This document shows positions 27,276 through 36,328 of a stretch of 42,333 nt of DNA, in pieces. The notes below the pieces were generated by a model. The model was given only the letters and a program-made list of their open reading frames with translations. It was not told the origin of the DNA and searched no databases. Where the stretch lies: NCBI GenBank assembly GCA_937988885.1, contig CALKHR010000046.1:1-42333 (forward strand), in the 5' to 3' direction. The position numbers and the translations under genes are program-made. Within the stretch, counting starts at the first letter, position 1; each line of letters opens with the position of its first letter. The DNA is from an uncultured Roseiflexaceae bacterium. Its GTDB lineage: Bacteria; Chloroflexota; Chloroflexia; Chloroflexales; Roseiflexaceae.

Positions 27276-27953
27276 TTATTGAACGATACCAAACTGTACT
27301 GCCAGTGCTGGAGCCAAGAAACCGCCAACCAACCCTAGCGCGATCAAGAGCGCAAGGATGCGGAGCATTTGGTTATAGGTTCGATTATTGAGGCCCAATG
27401 TCTGGAACAAACTCCAGAAGCCATGGTACACATGAAAGCCGAAGGCTAGCATCGGAAGAGCGTACAGCAGAGTTACCCACCAAACCTTGAATGCCGAGAC
27501 ATAGTTGTGGTATGCATCGCCACTGACAAACTCTGGATGCACCCAACCCAATGTCATATGGGCAAGGTGGTAGATGAGGAACAACGCCAGAATAACCCCG
27601 CCCCAGCGCATGGTGCGCGAAGCAAAGGTGCTCTGGATGTCCTTCTTGCGCACATAGCCGATTGGGCGGCTAGCGAGATCTTGGCGAGTCAGTTGATAGG
27701 CTGCCACAATGTGCAGGATCACAGAAACCAGCAGCACAATGCGGACGATCCACAATGCTGTGCCATAAGGAAGCGCTGGCTCGCCAACTTCACGCAGGAA
27801 CTCGGCGTAGTGGTTGAATGACTCGGCCCCTGCAAACACTTTCAGGTTCCCAGCCATGTGCAGAATTACGAAGCCGATGCCGATCAGCCCAGTGATCGCC
27901 ATAATGGCTTTCTTGCCGATCGACGAGCGGTAAAGCGTAAGCACCGCTGCCAT
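27276..27953 (-). CDS. sdhC: Succinate dehydrogenase cytochrome b membrane subunit
   Basis: This 225-residue protein is the single membrane anchor of a class B enzyme, with about five transmembrane segments and histidines suited to bind two b hemes. The candidates are HMAGNLKVF, NHYAEFLREVG, LHIVAAYQLTR, YHLAHMTLGWVHPEF and FHVYHGFWSLFQTLG. It exchanges electrons with the quinone pool, menaquinone being expected in Chloroflexota. AGAGAGG lies 9 nt before the ATG. It is the first gene of the operon sdhC-sdhA-sdhB. Confidence 0.93.
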   Translation of the reverse strand: MAAVLTLYRSSIGKKAIMAITGLIGIGFVILHMAGNLKVFAGAESFNHYAEFLREVGEPALPYGTALWIVRIVLLVSVILHIVAAYQLTRQDLASRPIGYVRKKDIQSTFASRTMRWGGVILALFLIYHLAHMTLGWVHPEFVSGDAYHNYVSAFKVWWVTLLYALPMLAFGFHVYHGFWSLFQTLGLNNRTYNQMLRILALLIALGLVGGFLAPALAVQFGIVQ

Positions 27954-28194
27954 ACGATAGACCTCTCTCTCACATTCACTTGCTGCGAGCAGCGTTTGTT
28001 AAGAAGATCAACCCCACGTTTGTGGGTAAAAAAAAGAACCGGTGCCGCAATGACCAGGTGCAGCGCCAGTTCACCCCAGACACTTAGATAATCGAGAGCA
28101 GTACAAAATGGCAACCCGATCAATAGATTGAAGCGGGCGAACAGTATCCGCGAGCATGGTCGTGTTTCTTATTGTGTTTGGGGCAGTCCGATAA

Positions 28195-28229
28195 AATGTC
28201 TATCTCGTTTCCGCGATCCGAGATACATT
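28195..28229. promoter_or_regulatory. 11-bp dyad with a 2-nt bulge
   Basis: AATG-(TC)-TATCTCG (28195-28207) pairs with CGAGATA-CATT (28219-28229) around 11 nt. There is no T-run. It lies about 245 bp upstream of sdhC and may be an operator or an RNA hairpin. Confidence 0.45.
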
Positions 28230-28478
28230 TCACGAATACCCGATATTATAGCGTAAAACGGTGTAGATGTCGAATAACTTGCCATCCCATCGGCGAGGCC
28301 CGATGTAACGAATGAGCGATGCGTATGCGGTATATTGTGTCGGTCGAAAAGTCGCCCAACCTCCACCTTCGTTTTACATTTTTCGGAATCGTGTGTGAAC
28401 CGACCAGAGAGGCGCGCTTCGGCGTTGGAGGGAGAGCAGCGTGGGAAATGGGCGTGATCGATTTCGAAAGCAACACAT

Positions 28479-28506
28479 GAGCCATCCCAAACAGTCGGGA
28501 TGGCTC
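28479..28506 (-). terminator. Terminator of the AAA ATPase gene
   Basis: GAGCCATCCC (28479-28488) pairs with GGGATGGCTC (28497-28506) around an 8-nt loop. It sits about 50 bp after the stop at 28556; the T-rich tail on the minus strand is weak (ATGTGTTGCTTTC). Confidence 0.75.
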
Positions 28507-28555
28507 ACAACAACCAGCGTGTACCGCTACGGAGACGCGCTCATCAACTGGAGCA

Positions 28556-30172
28556 CTACAGATCCAAACGCACTTTCGCGCCGAAGTTCTTCTTCTCCTT
28601 GGTGGGGAAGTAGGTCGCGCACGCTGCATCGAGCAGATCGGCGTTCAGGGTGACCGTCTCCATATTGTACTTGGCGATCGAGATCATCTGCAGCAGCAGG
28701 TCGCGGGGCTGGCACATGCGCAACGGACGGTTGTCGGGCTTGTACCACTTCGCCAGCAGATAATCGATGCCCCGATCATCGTAGGGCACCTTCAGCACGT
28801 GGCACATAATCTTCCAGATATCGCGCCACTGCTGCTCGGTCGGGTCAACGACCTCGAACTTGAACTTGATACGCCGTAACAGCGCATCGTCGCCCAGGTC
28901 GTTCGGGTCGAGGTTGGTCGAGAACATGATCAACTGGTCGAAGGGAATCTGGAGCTTCTTGCCCGTGACGGTGGTGAGGAAGTCGTAGCGCTTCTCAAGC
29001 GGCACGATCCAGCGGTTCAGCAAGTCGAACACGCGCACCTGCTGGCGACCGAAGTCGTCGATCAGGAAGATGCCGCAGTTGGCCTTCATCTGAAACGGTG
29101 CCTCGTAGATGCGCGACTCGCGGTTGTAGATCAGCCCCAAGCCTTCGAGCGTCAGCTCGCCGCCTACGATCACCACCGGGCGGCTGATGCGAACCCAGCG
29201 CTTATCGTACTCAAGGTCGCTGGGCAGTTCGTGCTTGGGCGGCTCGTGCACGATGCTATCGTACAGTTTGATCACCGCACCATCGGCGTAGACCGTGTAG
29301 GGGATGAACACATCGTCGCCCATCAGTAGCGTGATGCGCTCGGCGATCGTGGTTTTGCCGTTGCCCGGGTAGCCGAACAGCATCACCGAGGCGCCGGAGT
29401 TCACCGCCGGGCCGACTTGATTGAGGATCGATTCGTCGATCACCAACCCATCGAAGGCTTCTCGAATATTGCGGCGCGTCACCACCACATTTTTGATCGT
29501 CTGCTTCTTGACCGATTCGATCCAATCTTCGAGCGTTACGGGCACCGCTCCCGCGTACATCGTCTTAAGCTGCGCATCGAGCGCGGCCTGGTTGCCGCGA
29601 GGCGTCAAAATGTACTCGTAGTTGATGTCGCCGTAACCGCGCTGGCCGCCGATATCGATCATCTCTTGGCCACGCAACTCCTTGAGCAGCGTGTCGATGA
29701 TGCTATAGTTCAGGCCCATCTCTTCGATCAGGTCGGTGCCTGTGGCGCGGCCTTTGTTGTAGATAATCCGTAAGGTGTGCTCGTAGAGGAAGGTGCGGTT
29801 GAGCCCCGTGTCTTCGATCGTCTGAGGCGGTCGGGGAACGAACGAGTTTTGTAACTGGGGGCGCGATTCCTCATCGGTGGGGGGTGGGTCGCCGATCGAA
29901 CGGGCCGTGCGCGGGTCGATGCCTTTGCTGCGGGCATCGTTGATGGCCCGCTCGATCTCCTCCTTGTGCATCAACAAGTGCAGCAACGCCTCACTATCGT
30001 TCTCCTGTTGCGCCTTTTTAATGCAGTCGTACACTGCGCGCGCGACCACGTATTTGACACCGTCAACATAGAGGTGATGGAGGTACTCCTGATTACGAAC
30101 ATAGCAGTCACGGGGATGCAGAGGTTTACTGAGCATTTCCTCATACGATTGCTGATCGATCAAAATACGCAT
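28556..30172 (-). CDS. Winged-helix AAA ATPase of unknown role
   Basis: From the ATG at 30172 the protein has 538 residues. The first roughly 80 are helical. A Pro-rich linker (95-118) leads into a winged-helix-like domain (about 125-195, TLRIIYNKGRATGTDLIEEM). The AAA domain follows, with Walker A GYPGNGKT (267-274), Walker B GIFLIDDFG (367-375) and an arginine-containing LLRRIKFKF segment. GGAGG stands about 11 nt before this ATG; a longer frame reaching 30271 lacks one. The AAA part recalls MoxR/NorQ-like remodelling ATPases, but the architecture matches no characterised member I know. It is transcribed alone, with a 9-bp palindrome in its promoter region, so function cannot be assigned from context. 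Confidence 0.8.
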   Translation of the reverse strand: MRILIDQQSYEEMLSKPLHPRDCYVRNQEYLHHLYVDGVKYVVARAVYDCIKKAQQENDSEALLHLLMHKEEIERAINDARSKGIDPRTARSIGDPPPTDEESRPQLQNSFVPRPPQTIEDTGLNRTFLYEHTLRIIYNKGRATGTDLIEEMGLNYSIIDTLLKELRGQEMIDIGGQRGYGDINYEYILTPRGNQAALDAQLKTMYAGAVPVTLEDWIESVKKQTIKNVVVTRRNIREAFDGLVIDESILNQVGPAVNSGASVMLFGYPGNGKTTIAERITLLMGDDVFIPYTVYADGAVIKLYDSIVHEPPKHELPSDLEYDKRWVRISRPVVIVGGELTLEGLGLIYNRESRIYEAPFQMKANCGIFLIDDFGRQQVRVFDLLNRWIVPLEKRYDFLTTVTGKKLQIPFDQLIMFSTNLDPNDLGDDALLRRIKFKFEVVDPTEQQWRDIWKIMCHVLKVPYDDRGIDYLLAKWYKPDNRPLRMCQPRDLLLQMISIAKYNMETVTLNADLLDAACATYFPTKEKKNFGAKVRLDL

Positions 30173-30245
30173 TAGGTTCGTGTCCTCCGTTGTAGTAGTT
30201 GAATGCGAGCCTTTAGCAGAATAGTGATGTGTGACGCACGGCACA

Positions 30246-30272
30246 CGTGATTGTGCGTGTGCAACAATCACG
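30246..30272. promoter_or_regulatory. Perfect 9-9-9 inverted repeat, likely operator
   Basis: CGTGATTGT (30246-30254) and ACAATCACG (30264-30272) are separated by 9 bp, about 75 bp upstream of the AAA ATG. The geometry is that of the HrcA site CIRCE, but the sequence differs. A dimeric repressor site in the AAA promoter is the likely reading. Confidence 0.55.
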
Positions 30273-30491
30273 CAGAAGCCCTCCGGTGGGCAGCTTATTC
30301 ACATTAGGTCTGTTGGTTAGGTGCTAGAGTGATCAGCCACGCGAACGACGTCCGAGGAAGTGTGGTGATTTGACCTTCGCCCCATAAGCACGATCAACTT
30401 TTTTTACATATTTATTCGTAGTATAACGATATTCGGTACCTATGGATAACCAATATTTTACCAATTTAGCTTCGATTATTGGACAAAATGA

Positions 30492-30526
30492 GCATCCGAA
30501 CGGCTACGGATGCGCCGTTCGGATGC
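30492..30526 (-). terminator. Terminator of the secreted metalloprotease gene
   Basis: GCATCCGAACGGC (30492-30504) pairs perfectly over 13 bp with GCCGTTCGGATGC (30514-30526), loop 9 nt. On the minus strand TCATTTTGTCC follows. Confidence 0.85.
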
Positions 30527-30554
30527 GGATGCGGTTTATGGTGCGGTACGGAGG

Positions 30555-32561
30555 TTAGCGCATTAACAGCGGTAGATGAACGATGTTGCGGTAGCCCAAT
30601 GCGTAGATCGCGCCGCTGCCCTGGAACACCTGCTTTTCGATCGCGACCCAATCGAGTTCGAAGCTGCGGGCGACGATCGGTACGGTTTCCCATACGTTTT
30701 TGACCGGATCGACTAAGCGCAGCACGACAAGCTGATTCTCGTTGATGCCCAACCGATCCAGCAGGTCTTGGTTATAGCTGAGCCGCACGCGCAGCGTTGG
30801 GTAGCGGCTGTGCCAAGGATTGCCGCTATTCGGGTTACCCAACACAGGCTGCAGTTCCAGCGGTTGGCCGATCAGACCCGCCACATCGTTCGGTAGGTGG
30901 ATGCGGTCGGCGGTGCAGCGCAGGGCCGGGCTGTAGAGCAGCCGTGAGTCGTCCGTCGTGGGGGAGTTGAAGGTGGGTAGCGTTTCGGATGTGGCGTCGG
31001 CCCAACTGTCGGCCAATGGTGCGTGCCCGTCGCCTGTGGCTGGCCCCACGCCGCCGCCGAGTTGATACCACGTAGCGATCTCGGCTGGGTTTTTCTCGTC
31101 GCGATTGAGAATGTAGATATAGCCATACAGCGGCGTCCCTGTGCGGAAGGAGAAAGTGTGGGTGTGGACGCCATTCGTGTATGTCATCTCGGCGGGAGGG
31201 CTGCAATCGCCACCAGCCGGGCAATACACGATGATCGGGCGTATCGTTGTGTTGGCGCAATCTTCGACACTGACATATAAGCCGATCACCGTCGAGGTAG
31301 CGCCAAGGTCCTGCACCAGCGGCACAATGCTGATGCTCGGATTCCACGACGAGACGTTCGCCTCGAACTGGTTGAGTTGTGAGACGTTGAGCTTGCTGTC
31401 GTGTTGTTGTGTGAGCGGAACGCTGTAGCGTTTGCCCGCGTTCCAATCGGGCAGCGTGATCAGGGCGCGGTCGCCGCTGCTGGGCTGCACGCCCCAGAAG
31501 TAGGTCGGCGCCTTCTCACCGGGTATAATCTCGCCCTGGCCGATGATGCGCACTGGCATGCCCTTGCCATCCGGGCGAATGAGGTAGGCTTGCCCGATCG
31601 GCGGTGTGGTGCTATCGAGCGCTTTGATGCGCACCTCGGCGGTGGTGTCGGTGGTGGGCGTAGCCGCCGGGGCGATCGAGAAGTTGCTGGCAGCCGGGCT
31701 CGAATCGTATGGATACTGCCTGCTCAACTTCTCGGGGATGGTCACTGGCAGGAAGCGGGCGACGGTGTGCCAATCGTCTTCGCCATGGATATAATCCTGT
31801 GGCGTGCCCGAGCAATTCCAGAGCGAGTTTCCAGGCGCAGGTGGGCCACCCTTCCAAAGATGATCGGCGCTGTAGTGGTAGGCCATCAGCGAATCGGCCT
31901 CGATTCCTGGCTTATCTAGGATGCTGCCGAGTTGCAGGCCAGTGCTGGTGCAGTATTGCTGGGCGTTTGTGGTAACGTTGTAGTAGGAATCGTACAGGAA
32001 CAGCGCGTAATGTGCCCATTCGTGGCCGATCGTGCGCCAGCCCGCCGGTTGCGACCACGGGCCGCAGCGGCTACCGTTACCGTCCCACATTCGGCCCAGG
32101 AAGATCGTGGCGGGGTAGAAGACCGTCTCGGTCATGCCCTTGGTGGCGCTGATGTTACTGGTTGGCGCGCTGACAATACCACCCACAAATGCGCTCGGTC
32201 GATAGCTGTTGGTGGCTAAAATACGCAGATCAGCATCTTCCCAGTGCTCACCGTTGGTATAGACTTTAATGTTGCGGAGGGCGAGTTGCCCCGCGCTGTA
32301 GTTGTAGAGGTAGGCCGATGTTTGGCGTAGCCCTGTCGAGAGGTCGTCGAGGTACGAGGGCGATGGACTAGGCGTGCAGCCGCTACGCTCAAGCTCATTG
32401 CGCAGGTCGTCGGTACCAGGTTGCCATTCTAATGATACCGTGAGGTCGAAATAGTGCTTAACGGTGTCGTCTGTTTGTGCTTGGCTCGAAATGGGCGCGC
32501 TGCTCATTCCAGCCAACAGGGCAAACAACAGCAGGAGCGACAGTAACGGGTGTCGGTGCAT
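30555..32561 (-). CDS. Secreted zincin-type metalloprotease (HEWAH)
   Basis: The 668-residue protein starts with a signal peptide (basic start, LLSLLLLFALLAGM, likely cut after the SQAQ at 25-28). HEWAH at 180-184, within GWRTIGHEWAHYALFLYDSY, is a zinc-binding HExxH motif, so the N-terminal half is probably a zincin peptidase. The C-terminal half looks like beta-rich domains. The protein ends IVHLPLLMR, resembling the short V-x-LP-L-hydrophobic-Arg tails that I recall on many exported Chloroflexia proteins. ATG at 32561 is preferred because it begins the signal peptide and has AAAGGGA upstream. The exact peptidase family and substrate are unknown; four or more Cys suggest an extracytoplasmic location. 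Confidence 0.82.
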   Translation of the reverse strand: MHRHPLLSLLLLFALLAGMSSAPISSQAQTDDTVKHYFDLTVSLEWQPGTDDLRNELERSGCTPSPSPSYLDDLSTGLRQTSAYLYNYSAGQLALRNIKVYTNGEHWEDADLRILATNSYRPSAFVGGIVSAPTSNISATKGMTETVFYPATIFLGRMWDGNGSRCGPWSQPAGWRTIGHEWAHYALFLYDSYYNVTTNAQQYCTSTGLQLGSILDKPGIEADSLMAYHYSADHLWKGGPPAPGNSLWNCSGTPQDYIHGEDDWHTVARFLPVTIPEKLSRQYPYDSSPAASNFSIAPAATPTTDTTAEVRIKALDSTTPPIGQAYLIRPDGKGMPVRIIGQGEIIPGEKAPTYFWGVQPSSGDRALITLPDWNAGKRYSVPLTQQHDSKLNVSQLNQFEANVSSWNPSISIVPLVQDLGATSTVIGLYVSVEDCANTTIRPIIVYCPAGGDCSPPAEMTYTNGVHTHTFSFRTGTPLYGYIYILNRDEKNPAEIATWYQLGGGVGPATGDGHAPLADSWADATSETLPTFNSPTTDDSRLLYSPALRCTADRIHLPNDVAGLIGQPLELQPVLGNPNSGNPWHSRYPTLRVRLSYNQDLLDRLGINENQLVVLRLVDPVKNVWETVPIVARSFELDWVAIEKQVFQGSGAIYALGYRNIVHLPLLMR

Positions 32562-32577
32562 CGTAGTTCCCTTTGCA

Positions 32578-32606
32578 TTGACAGGGTTCTGGTGCAGGTA
32601 TACCAT
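32578..32606 (+). promoter_or_regulatory. Sigma-70-type promoter of the TPR-CHAT gene
   Basis: A perfect TTGACA (32578-32583) and TACCAT (32601-32606) are 17 bp apart, giving a leader of roughly 125 nt to the ATG at 32738. Confidence 0.6.
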
Positions 32607-32737
32607 AACCCGGACGCATAGATCAGACGAACAAGACCAGGGCCCGCTTTCCTTTGTGAGCTACGAACTGTGCTCGTACCTAACATTGCCTTTGCGGTTG
32701 ATACGTAAATGTTCTCCATGTGGTTTCAGGAGTTCTT

Positions 32738-35347
32738 ATGGCTGAGGTATCGGGGTGGTATGATCAGGTGTCGTTAGCTGAGCGGGCAGCCGCCGAATGG
32801 TTGGCCGTGCTTGGCCTTGCCGATACCACAACTTTGGCCGCGCTGCTCTCCGAGGCGCCGGAAACGGTGCTGCAGGGCCTGAACACGCGCGGCGTGATCG
32901 AGCTCACCTCGGACGGTTGGCAGCTCACAGCCGACGCGCACGACACAGTGCTCGCCGCGCTGCGCACCGAGCCGGATCGTTTGTATGCGCTGTACAAACA
33001 GGCTTTGGAGCACTGCGCTCAGCTGCTTGCACTCGCGTCTCCTCAAGAGCGTGCTCGCGCCGAGGCCGCGTATATGCGCGTGTTGGAGCCATGCTGCGAG
33101 GCGCTGATCCAACAGCAACCCACGGCCCTGTCGGAGGTCGCCGAGGCGGCGCCGCTCGATCTCCTGGCCGAGGTGCGGCATCGGCAGTTGGTGCTCTTCT
33201 ACCGCAGCTTGGGCTTGGGCCTGCGCGAATCCTACGATGCGGCGTTGGACGGGTTCGACGCGCTGCTGAGCGACCCCGCGCTCGACGAGACGATCCGTGG
33301 TCGGGCGCTCAACTCGGGCGCGGTGTTTGCGCGCCACCAGGGCGATTACGAACGGGCGCTGGAGGGCTACCAGCAGAGCCAGCAGATTTGGGAGCGCTTG
33401 GGCAATCGGGCGCGCCAGGGATTGGCCTTGTTGAATCGCGGAGTGCTCAGCTACTACGTGCAGGATTACGCCGCCGCCGAGCGGGACCTCTACGCAAGCC
33501 TCAGTCTGTTTCGCGATGTCGAGGCGATCCACTCGCAGGGGCTCGCCCTGATGAATCTCGGCCTGCTGGGCCGCGATCTGGGCCATTGGCAGGAGGCGCT
33601 CAGTTTCTTCGAGCAGGCCGCCGAGATGTTCAAGCAATCCGGTGCGGTCCACTTCCTTGGCATGCTCGCGAACAACATCGGCGAGGTGGAGATGTTGCGC
33701 GGTCATCTCGAAGCGGCCCGCCTCCAGTTCGAGCAGGCGTTGGCGCAGATGACCACCCGTGCTTACGCTGTGGATGTGCACCTGAACTTGGGCTTGCTCG
33801 ACCAAGCGCAGGGCGATGAGCAGGAGGCGCTCGCGCATTATCAGACCGCGCTGGCCCTGGCGGATGAGCTTGAGCGGCGCGAGATTATGGCGCTGATCCA
33901 CTACCGCATCGGGCACGCGCAGCAGCGCTTGGGCGATCTCGACGCGGCCCGCAACAGCTACGATACGGCGATCACCGTCATCGAAGCCAAGCGCACACCC
34001 ATTCGCGACGAGGGGCTGCTGATCAGCCTGATGGGGCGCTGGCAACTGGTCTACGAGGCGATGATTCAGCTTTGCCTGGAGCGTGGCGACGGTGCGGCGG
34101 CGTTCGGCTACACCGAACGGGCGCGGGCGCGGGCCTTCGCCGATCTGCTGGCGCGGCGGCGCACCACGGCCCACACGAACGCCACACCCGTCTCGCTGGC
34201 CGAGGTGCAGACGCAGTTGCCATCCGGCACACTGCTGCTGGCCTACTTCGCCACGGGGCTGCGCGGCCCCGAAACCGCCCTGCTCGAAGCGATCCCACCG
34301 GAGGCCGCTGGGCTGCGCGCCTGCCTCTCCACACCCGCACAACTCTGGCTGATCGCCGTGACACGCACATCGCTGCACTGGTGGCGCTGCAACCTGAACC
34401 CAAACGTATTGCAGGCATCCTCGCCCTACCTGGCCGATGGACGGCGCTTTCTGTCTCCGATGATCCTGCGGCGCGCCTACGATGCGCTGGTGGCTCCCGC
34501 CGCCGAACTGCTCTCCCAGGCCGAGCGCGTGGTGATTGTGCCGCATGGCCCGTTGCATCAACTGCCGTTCGGCGCGCTGCTGAACGAGGCGAAACAGCCG
34601 TTGTTGGAGATCGCGCCGGAGTGGAGCATGGTGCCGAGCGCCACGATGCTGCTTCAAACGCTGATGACGCCTGTGCAGCAGGCCAAGCGACCCTGTTTGG
34701 CGCTCGGCTACGATGGTGCAGCCGGGCGACGCTTGCGCTTCACCGTGGCCGAGGCGCAAGCCGTGGCGCACTTGTGCGGCGGCGAGGCGTGGCAGGGCGA
34801 TGCGGGCGTGGTGGCGCGGCTGCGGGAGCAGGCTCATCAATACCGTTGGCTGCACCTGGCCTGTCATGGCGAGTTCAATCTCGATGATCCGTTGCGCTCG
34901 TGGCTGGAGGTCGGCCCTGATCAGCACTTGACCGCCGCCGAGGTGATCAACACGTGGGAGTTGCACGCCGAGTTGGTGGTCTTGAGCGCCTGTCGTAGCG
35001 GCGTGAGCCATGTGCTGCGGGGCGATGAGCCGATGGGCTTGGTGCGGGCCTTCCTCAGCGCTGGGGCGCGCACCGTGCTGGTGACGCTGTGGCCCGTGGA
35101 GGATAGCTCGGCGCGCCTGCTGATGGAGCGCTTCTACAACGCGTTGCAGTCCGAGACGCGCGGCGACGCGGCGGCGGCCCTGCAGATCGCGCAACACTAC
35201 CTGCGCAACCTCACCAGCAGTGAGGTGCGGGCGATCTGGGAGAGTTGGGGCGAGCCGGATGCCACGTTAGTGGTGGAGGATAGTGTACGGCCTTTCGCAG
35301 ACCCAGCCTTTTGGGCGGCGTATGTGCTGGTGGGGAGCGGTCGTTAA
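32738..35347 (+). CDS. TPR-CHAT protein (caspase-like protease)
   Basis: The 869-residue protein begins with a helical, possibly winged-helix region, then TPR repeats (about residues 180-480, for example GNRARQGLALLNRGVLSYYV and ALMNLGLLGRDLGHWQEAL). The C-terminal CHAT domain (about 570-869) carries the His710 in LACHGEF and Cys752 in VVLSACRSGV of the clan CD catalytic pair, so it should be an active cysteine protease. The usual closing segment GLVRAFLSAGARTVLVTLWPV is present. TPR-CHAT proteins include Csx29 of type III-E CRISPR, but this locus has no type III genes and lies 14 kb from the cas operon. Convergent to it are a sigma factor and a zinc-binding anti-sigma-like protein. AGGAG lies 6 nt before the ATG. 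Confidence 0.93.
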   Translation: MAEVSGWYDQVSLAERAAAEWLAVLGLADTTTLAALLSEAPETVLQGLNTRGVIELTSDGWQLTADAHDTVLAALRTEPDRLYALYKQALEHCAQLLALASPQERARAEAAYMRVLEPCCEALIQQQPTALSEVAEAAPLDLLAEVRHRQLVLFYRSLGLGLRESYDAALDGFDALLSDPALDETIRGRALNSGAVFARHQGDYERALEGYQQSQQIWERLGNRARQGLALLNRGVLSYYVQDYAAAERDLYASLSLFRDVEAIHSQGLALMNLGLLGRDLGHWQEALSFFEQAAEMFKQSGAVHFLGMLANNIGEVEMLRGHLEAARLQFEQALAQMTTRAYAVDVHLNLGLLDQAQGDEQEALAHYQTALALADELERREIMALIHYRIGHAQQRLGDLDAARNSYDTAITVIEAKRTPIRDEGLLISLMGRWQLVYEAMIQLCLERGDGAAAFGYTERARARAFADLLARRRTTAHTNATPVSLAEVQTQLPSGTLLLAYFATGLRGPETALLEAIPPEAAGLRACLSTPAQLWLIAVTRTSLHWWRCNLNPNVLQASSPYLADGRRFLSPMILRRAYDALVAPAAELLSQAERVVIVPHGPLHQLPFGALLNEAKQPLLEIAPEWSMVPSATMLLQTLMTPVQQAKRPCLALGYDGAAGRRLRFTVAEAQAVAHLCGGEAWQGDAGVVARLREQAHQYRWLHLACHGEFNLDDPLRSWLEVGPDQHLTAAEVINTWELHAELVVLSACRSGVSHVLRGDEPMGLVRAFLSAGARTVLVTLWPVEDSSARLLMERFYNALQSETRGDAAAALQIAQHYLRNLTSSEVRAIWESWGEPDATLVVEDSVRPFADPAFWAAYVLVGSGR

Positions 35348-35407
35348 GCGAGCGAACAATAGCCGTTGCTTGTCGGCGCGGTGGGCGCATCGCTCTCCCA
35401 ACCGCCA

Positions 35408-36154
35408 CTATGCCTCGACCTCGATCTGCAACTCGGGCAGCACCGCGCGCGGGATATTCGCAAACGTCGCCTCACCCCACGCATCCGTGTTGGCTTGGCG
35501 CTGACCTTCTGGCAGCAGCAAACGCACCGGAATCCCCTCGAGATCGGGCCAAGCCCGATCGGGCAGCGCCAACAGCACACGCACCATACAGTCAAGTTCC
35601 TGGTTCGGGCTTGCATAGGCCGCGAACTGCAACTCCGACACGGTTGGGCTTGGGTTCTGCACGGTCATCTGGTAGAGCGGCGGCTGTTCATCGTTGCGGA
35701 ACGCCAAGCTTGGTGTGGCGGTTGGCTGCGCCGCGAGCAGATCGAGCAACGCCTGCGAAAGGCGCACGCGCAGCCGTTGTGCACCCGCCTCGATTGCGGC
35801 GCTGAGCGCGTGCTGAAAGCGCTGCTTCCGCTGGGCGCGCAGTTCGGCAGGGCTGATCGGCTCGGACGCGTTGGCGACCAAGAAGCTGAGATCGGGCACG
35901 GGAATATGTTGAGGCAGCGGCACCGATTCGCCAGCAAGGAGCGTATCGTATAACAGCGCGTAGGACTCGGAGCACGCCACGCAACTATCGAGATGGCGCG
36001 TTACTTCTGGCGCGATCGTTCGGTACGGCTCGCCGTTGAGTTGGGCCGTGACGTATTCCTCTAGGTGATCGAGGCAGGCTGAGCAACTTGTAGGATCGTT
36101 TGGTGCAAGGAGCGCCTTGGCTAACTGCTCGATCAAATCTGGTTGTTCATCCAC
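35408..36154 (-). CDS. Zinc-binding anti-sigma-like protein
   Basis: With the GTG start at 36154 (AGGAAG 7 nt upstream) the protein has 248 residues. Cys24-x2-Cys27 and His54-x3-Cys58-x2-Cys61 (HLDSCVAC) form a zf-HC2-type site of anti-sigma factors. No membrane segment is seen, which points to a soluble ZAS-type protein. The C-terminal part (about 150-248) ends in a beta-rich segment (GIPVRLLLPEGQ, TDAWGEATFANIP) like carboxypeptidase-regulatory folds. It follows the sigma factor gene on the same strand and probably binds that factor. It also converges on the TPR-CHAT gene, so proteolytic control of the sigma factor is a possibility, but nothing in the sequence proves it. Confidence 0.75.
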   Translation of the reverse strand: MDEQPDLIEQLAKALLAPNDPTSCSACLDHLEEYVTAQLNGEPYRTIAPEVTRHLDSCVACSESYALLYDTLLAGESVPLPQHIPVPDLSFLVANASEPISPAELRAQRKQRFQHALSAAIEAGAQRLRVRLSQALLDLLAAQPTATPSLAFRNDEQPPLYQMTVQNPSPTVSELQFAAYASPNQELDCMVRVLLALPDRAWPDLEGIPVRLLLPEGQRQANTDAWGEATFANIPRAVLPELQIEVEA

Positions 36155-36328
36155 GGTATCTTCCTGACTTCTCAAGGCTGGTGCGACTCCGGCCTTTTGA
36201 GCTATAAAGTGCTGATGGCTCCTTCCCTTTGCTGCTGCATCAACATCACAACATTTTTGAGCTAGCCAGAGATAAGCCATTGATTTGCTAGTAAGACGCA
36301 CCAACCTCCTACAACCTTTCCTTAACAG

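Larger units (their letters stand above)
27954..28555. other. 602-bp non-coding region upstream of sdhC
   Basis: The region should contain the sdh promoter, but no clear -35/-10 pair stands out on the minus strand. It holds a CCCAC/GTGGG dyad near 28014-28027 next to an A-run, a larger dyad at 28195-28229 and the terminator of the AAA gene at 28479-28506. Short open frames on either strand lack ribosome-binding sites. Confidence 0.6.
30173..30554. other. Non-coding region upstream of the AAA gene
   Basis: It contains a perfect 9-bp dyad (30246-30272), an AT-rich stretch (30395-30480) with no recognisable gene, and the terminator of the metalloprotease gene (30492-30526). Confidence 0.65.

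Noticed and set aside
25246..27282. 678-codon plus-strand frame opposite sdhA
   Set aside because: Antisense shadow of a GC-rich gene; His/Arg/Val-rich and without motifs, while sdhA has all its catalytic residues.
28014..28035. CCCAC/GTGGG dyad next to an A-run upstream of sdhC as a terminator
   Set aside because: The T-run on the minus strand precedes the hairpin instead of following it, so it cannot terminate sdh or AAA transcription.
27884..28123. 79-codon minus-strand frame with a membrane-like segment overlapping the sdhC start
   Set aside because: TTG start, no ribosome-binding site, and it overlaps the well-supported sdhC start.
32774..35197. 807-codon minus-strand frame opposite the TPR-CHAT gene
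   Set aside because: Antisense shadow with Gln/His/Arg-rich composition; the CHAT and TPR motifs are on the plus strand.
32738..35347. TPR-CHAT as part of the CRISPR locus (Csx29-like)
   Set aside because: It lies 14 kb from the type I-E operon with metabolic genes between, and no type III effector gene is present.
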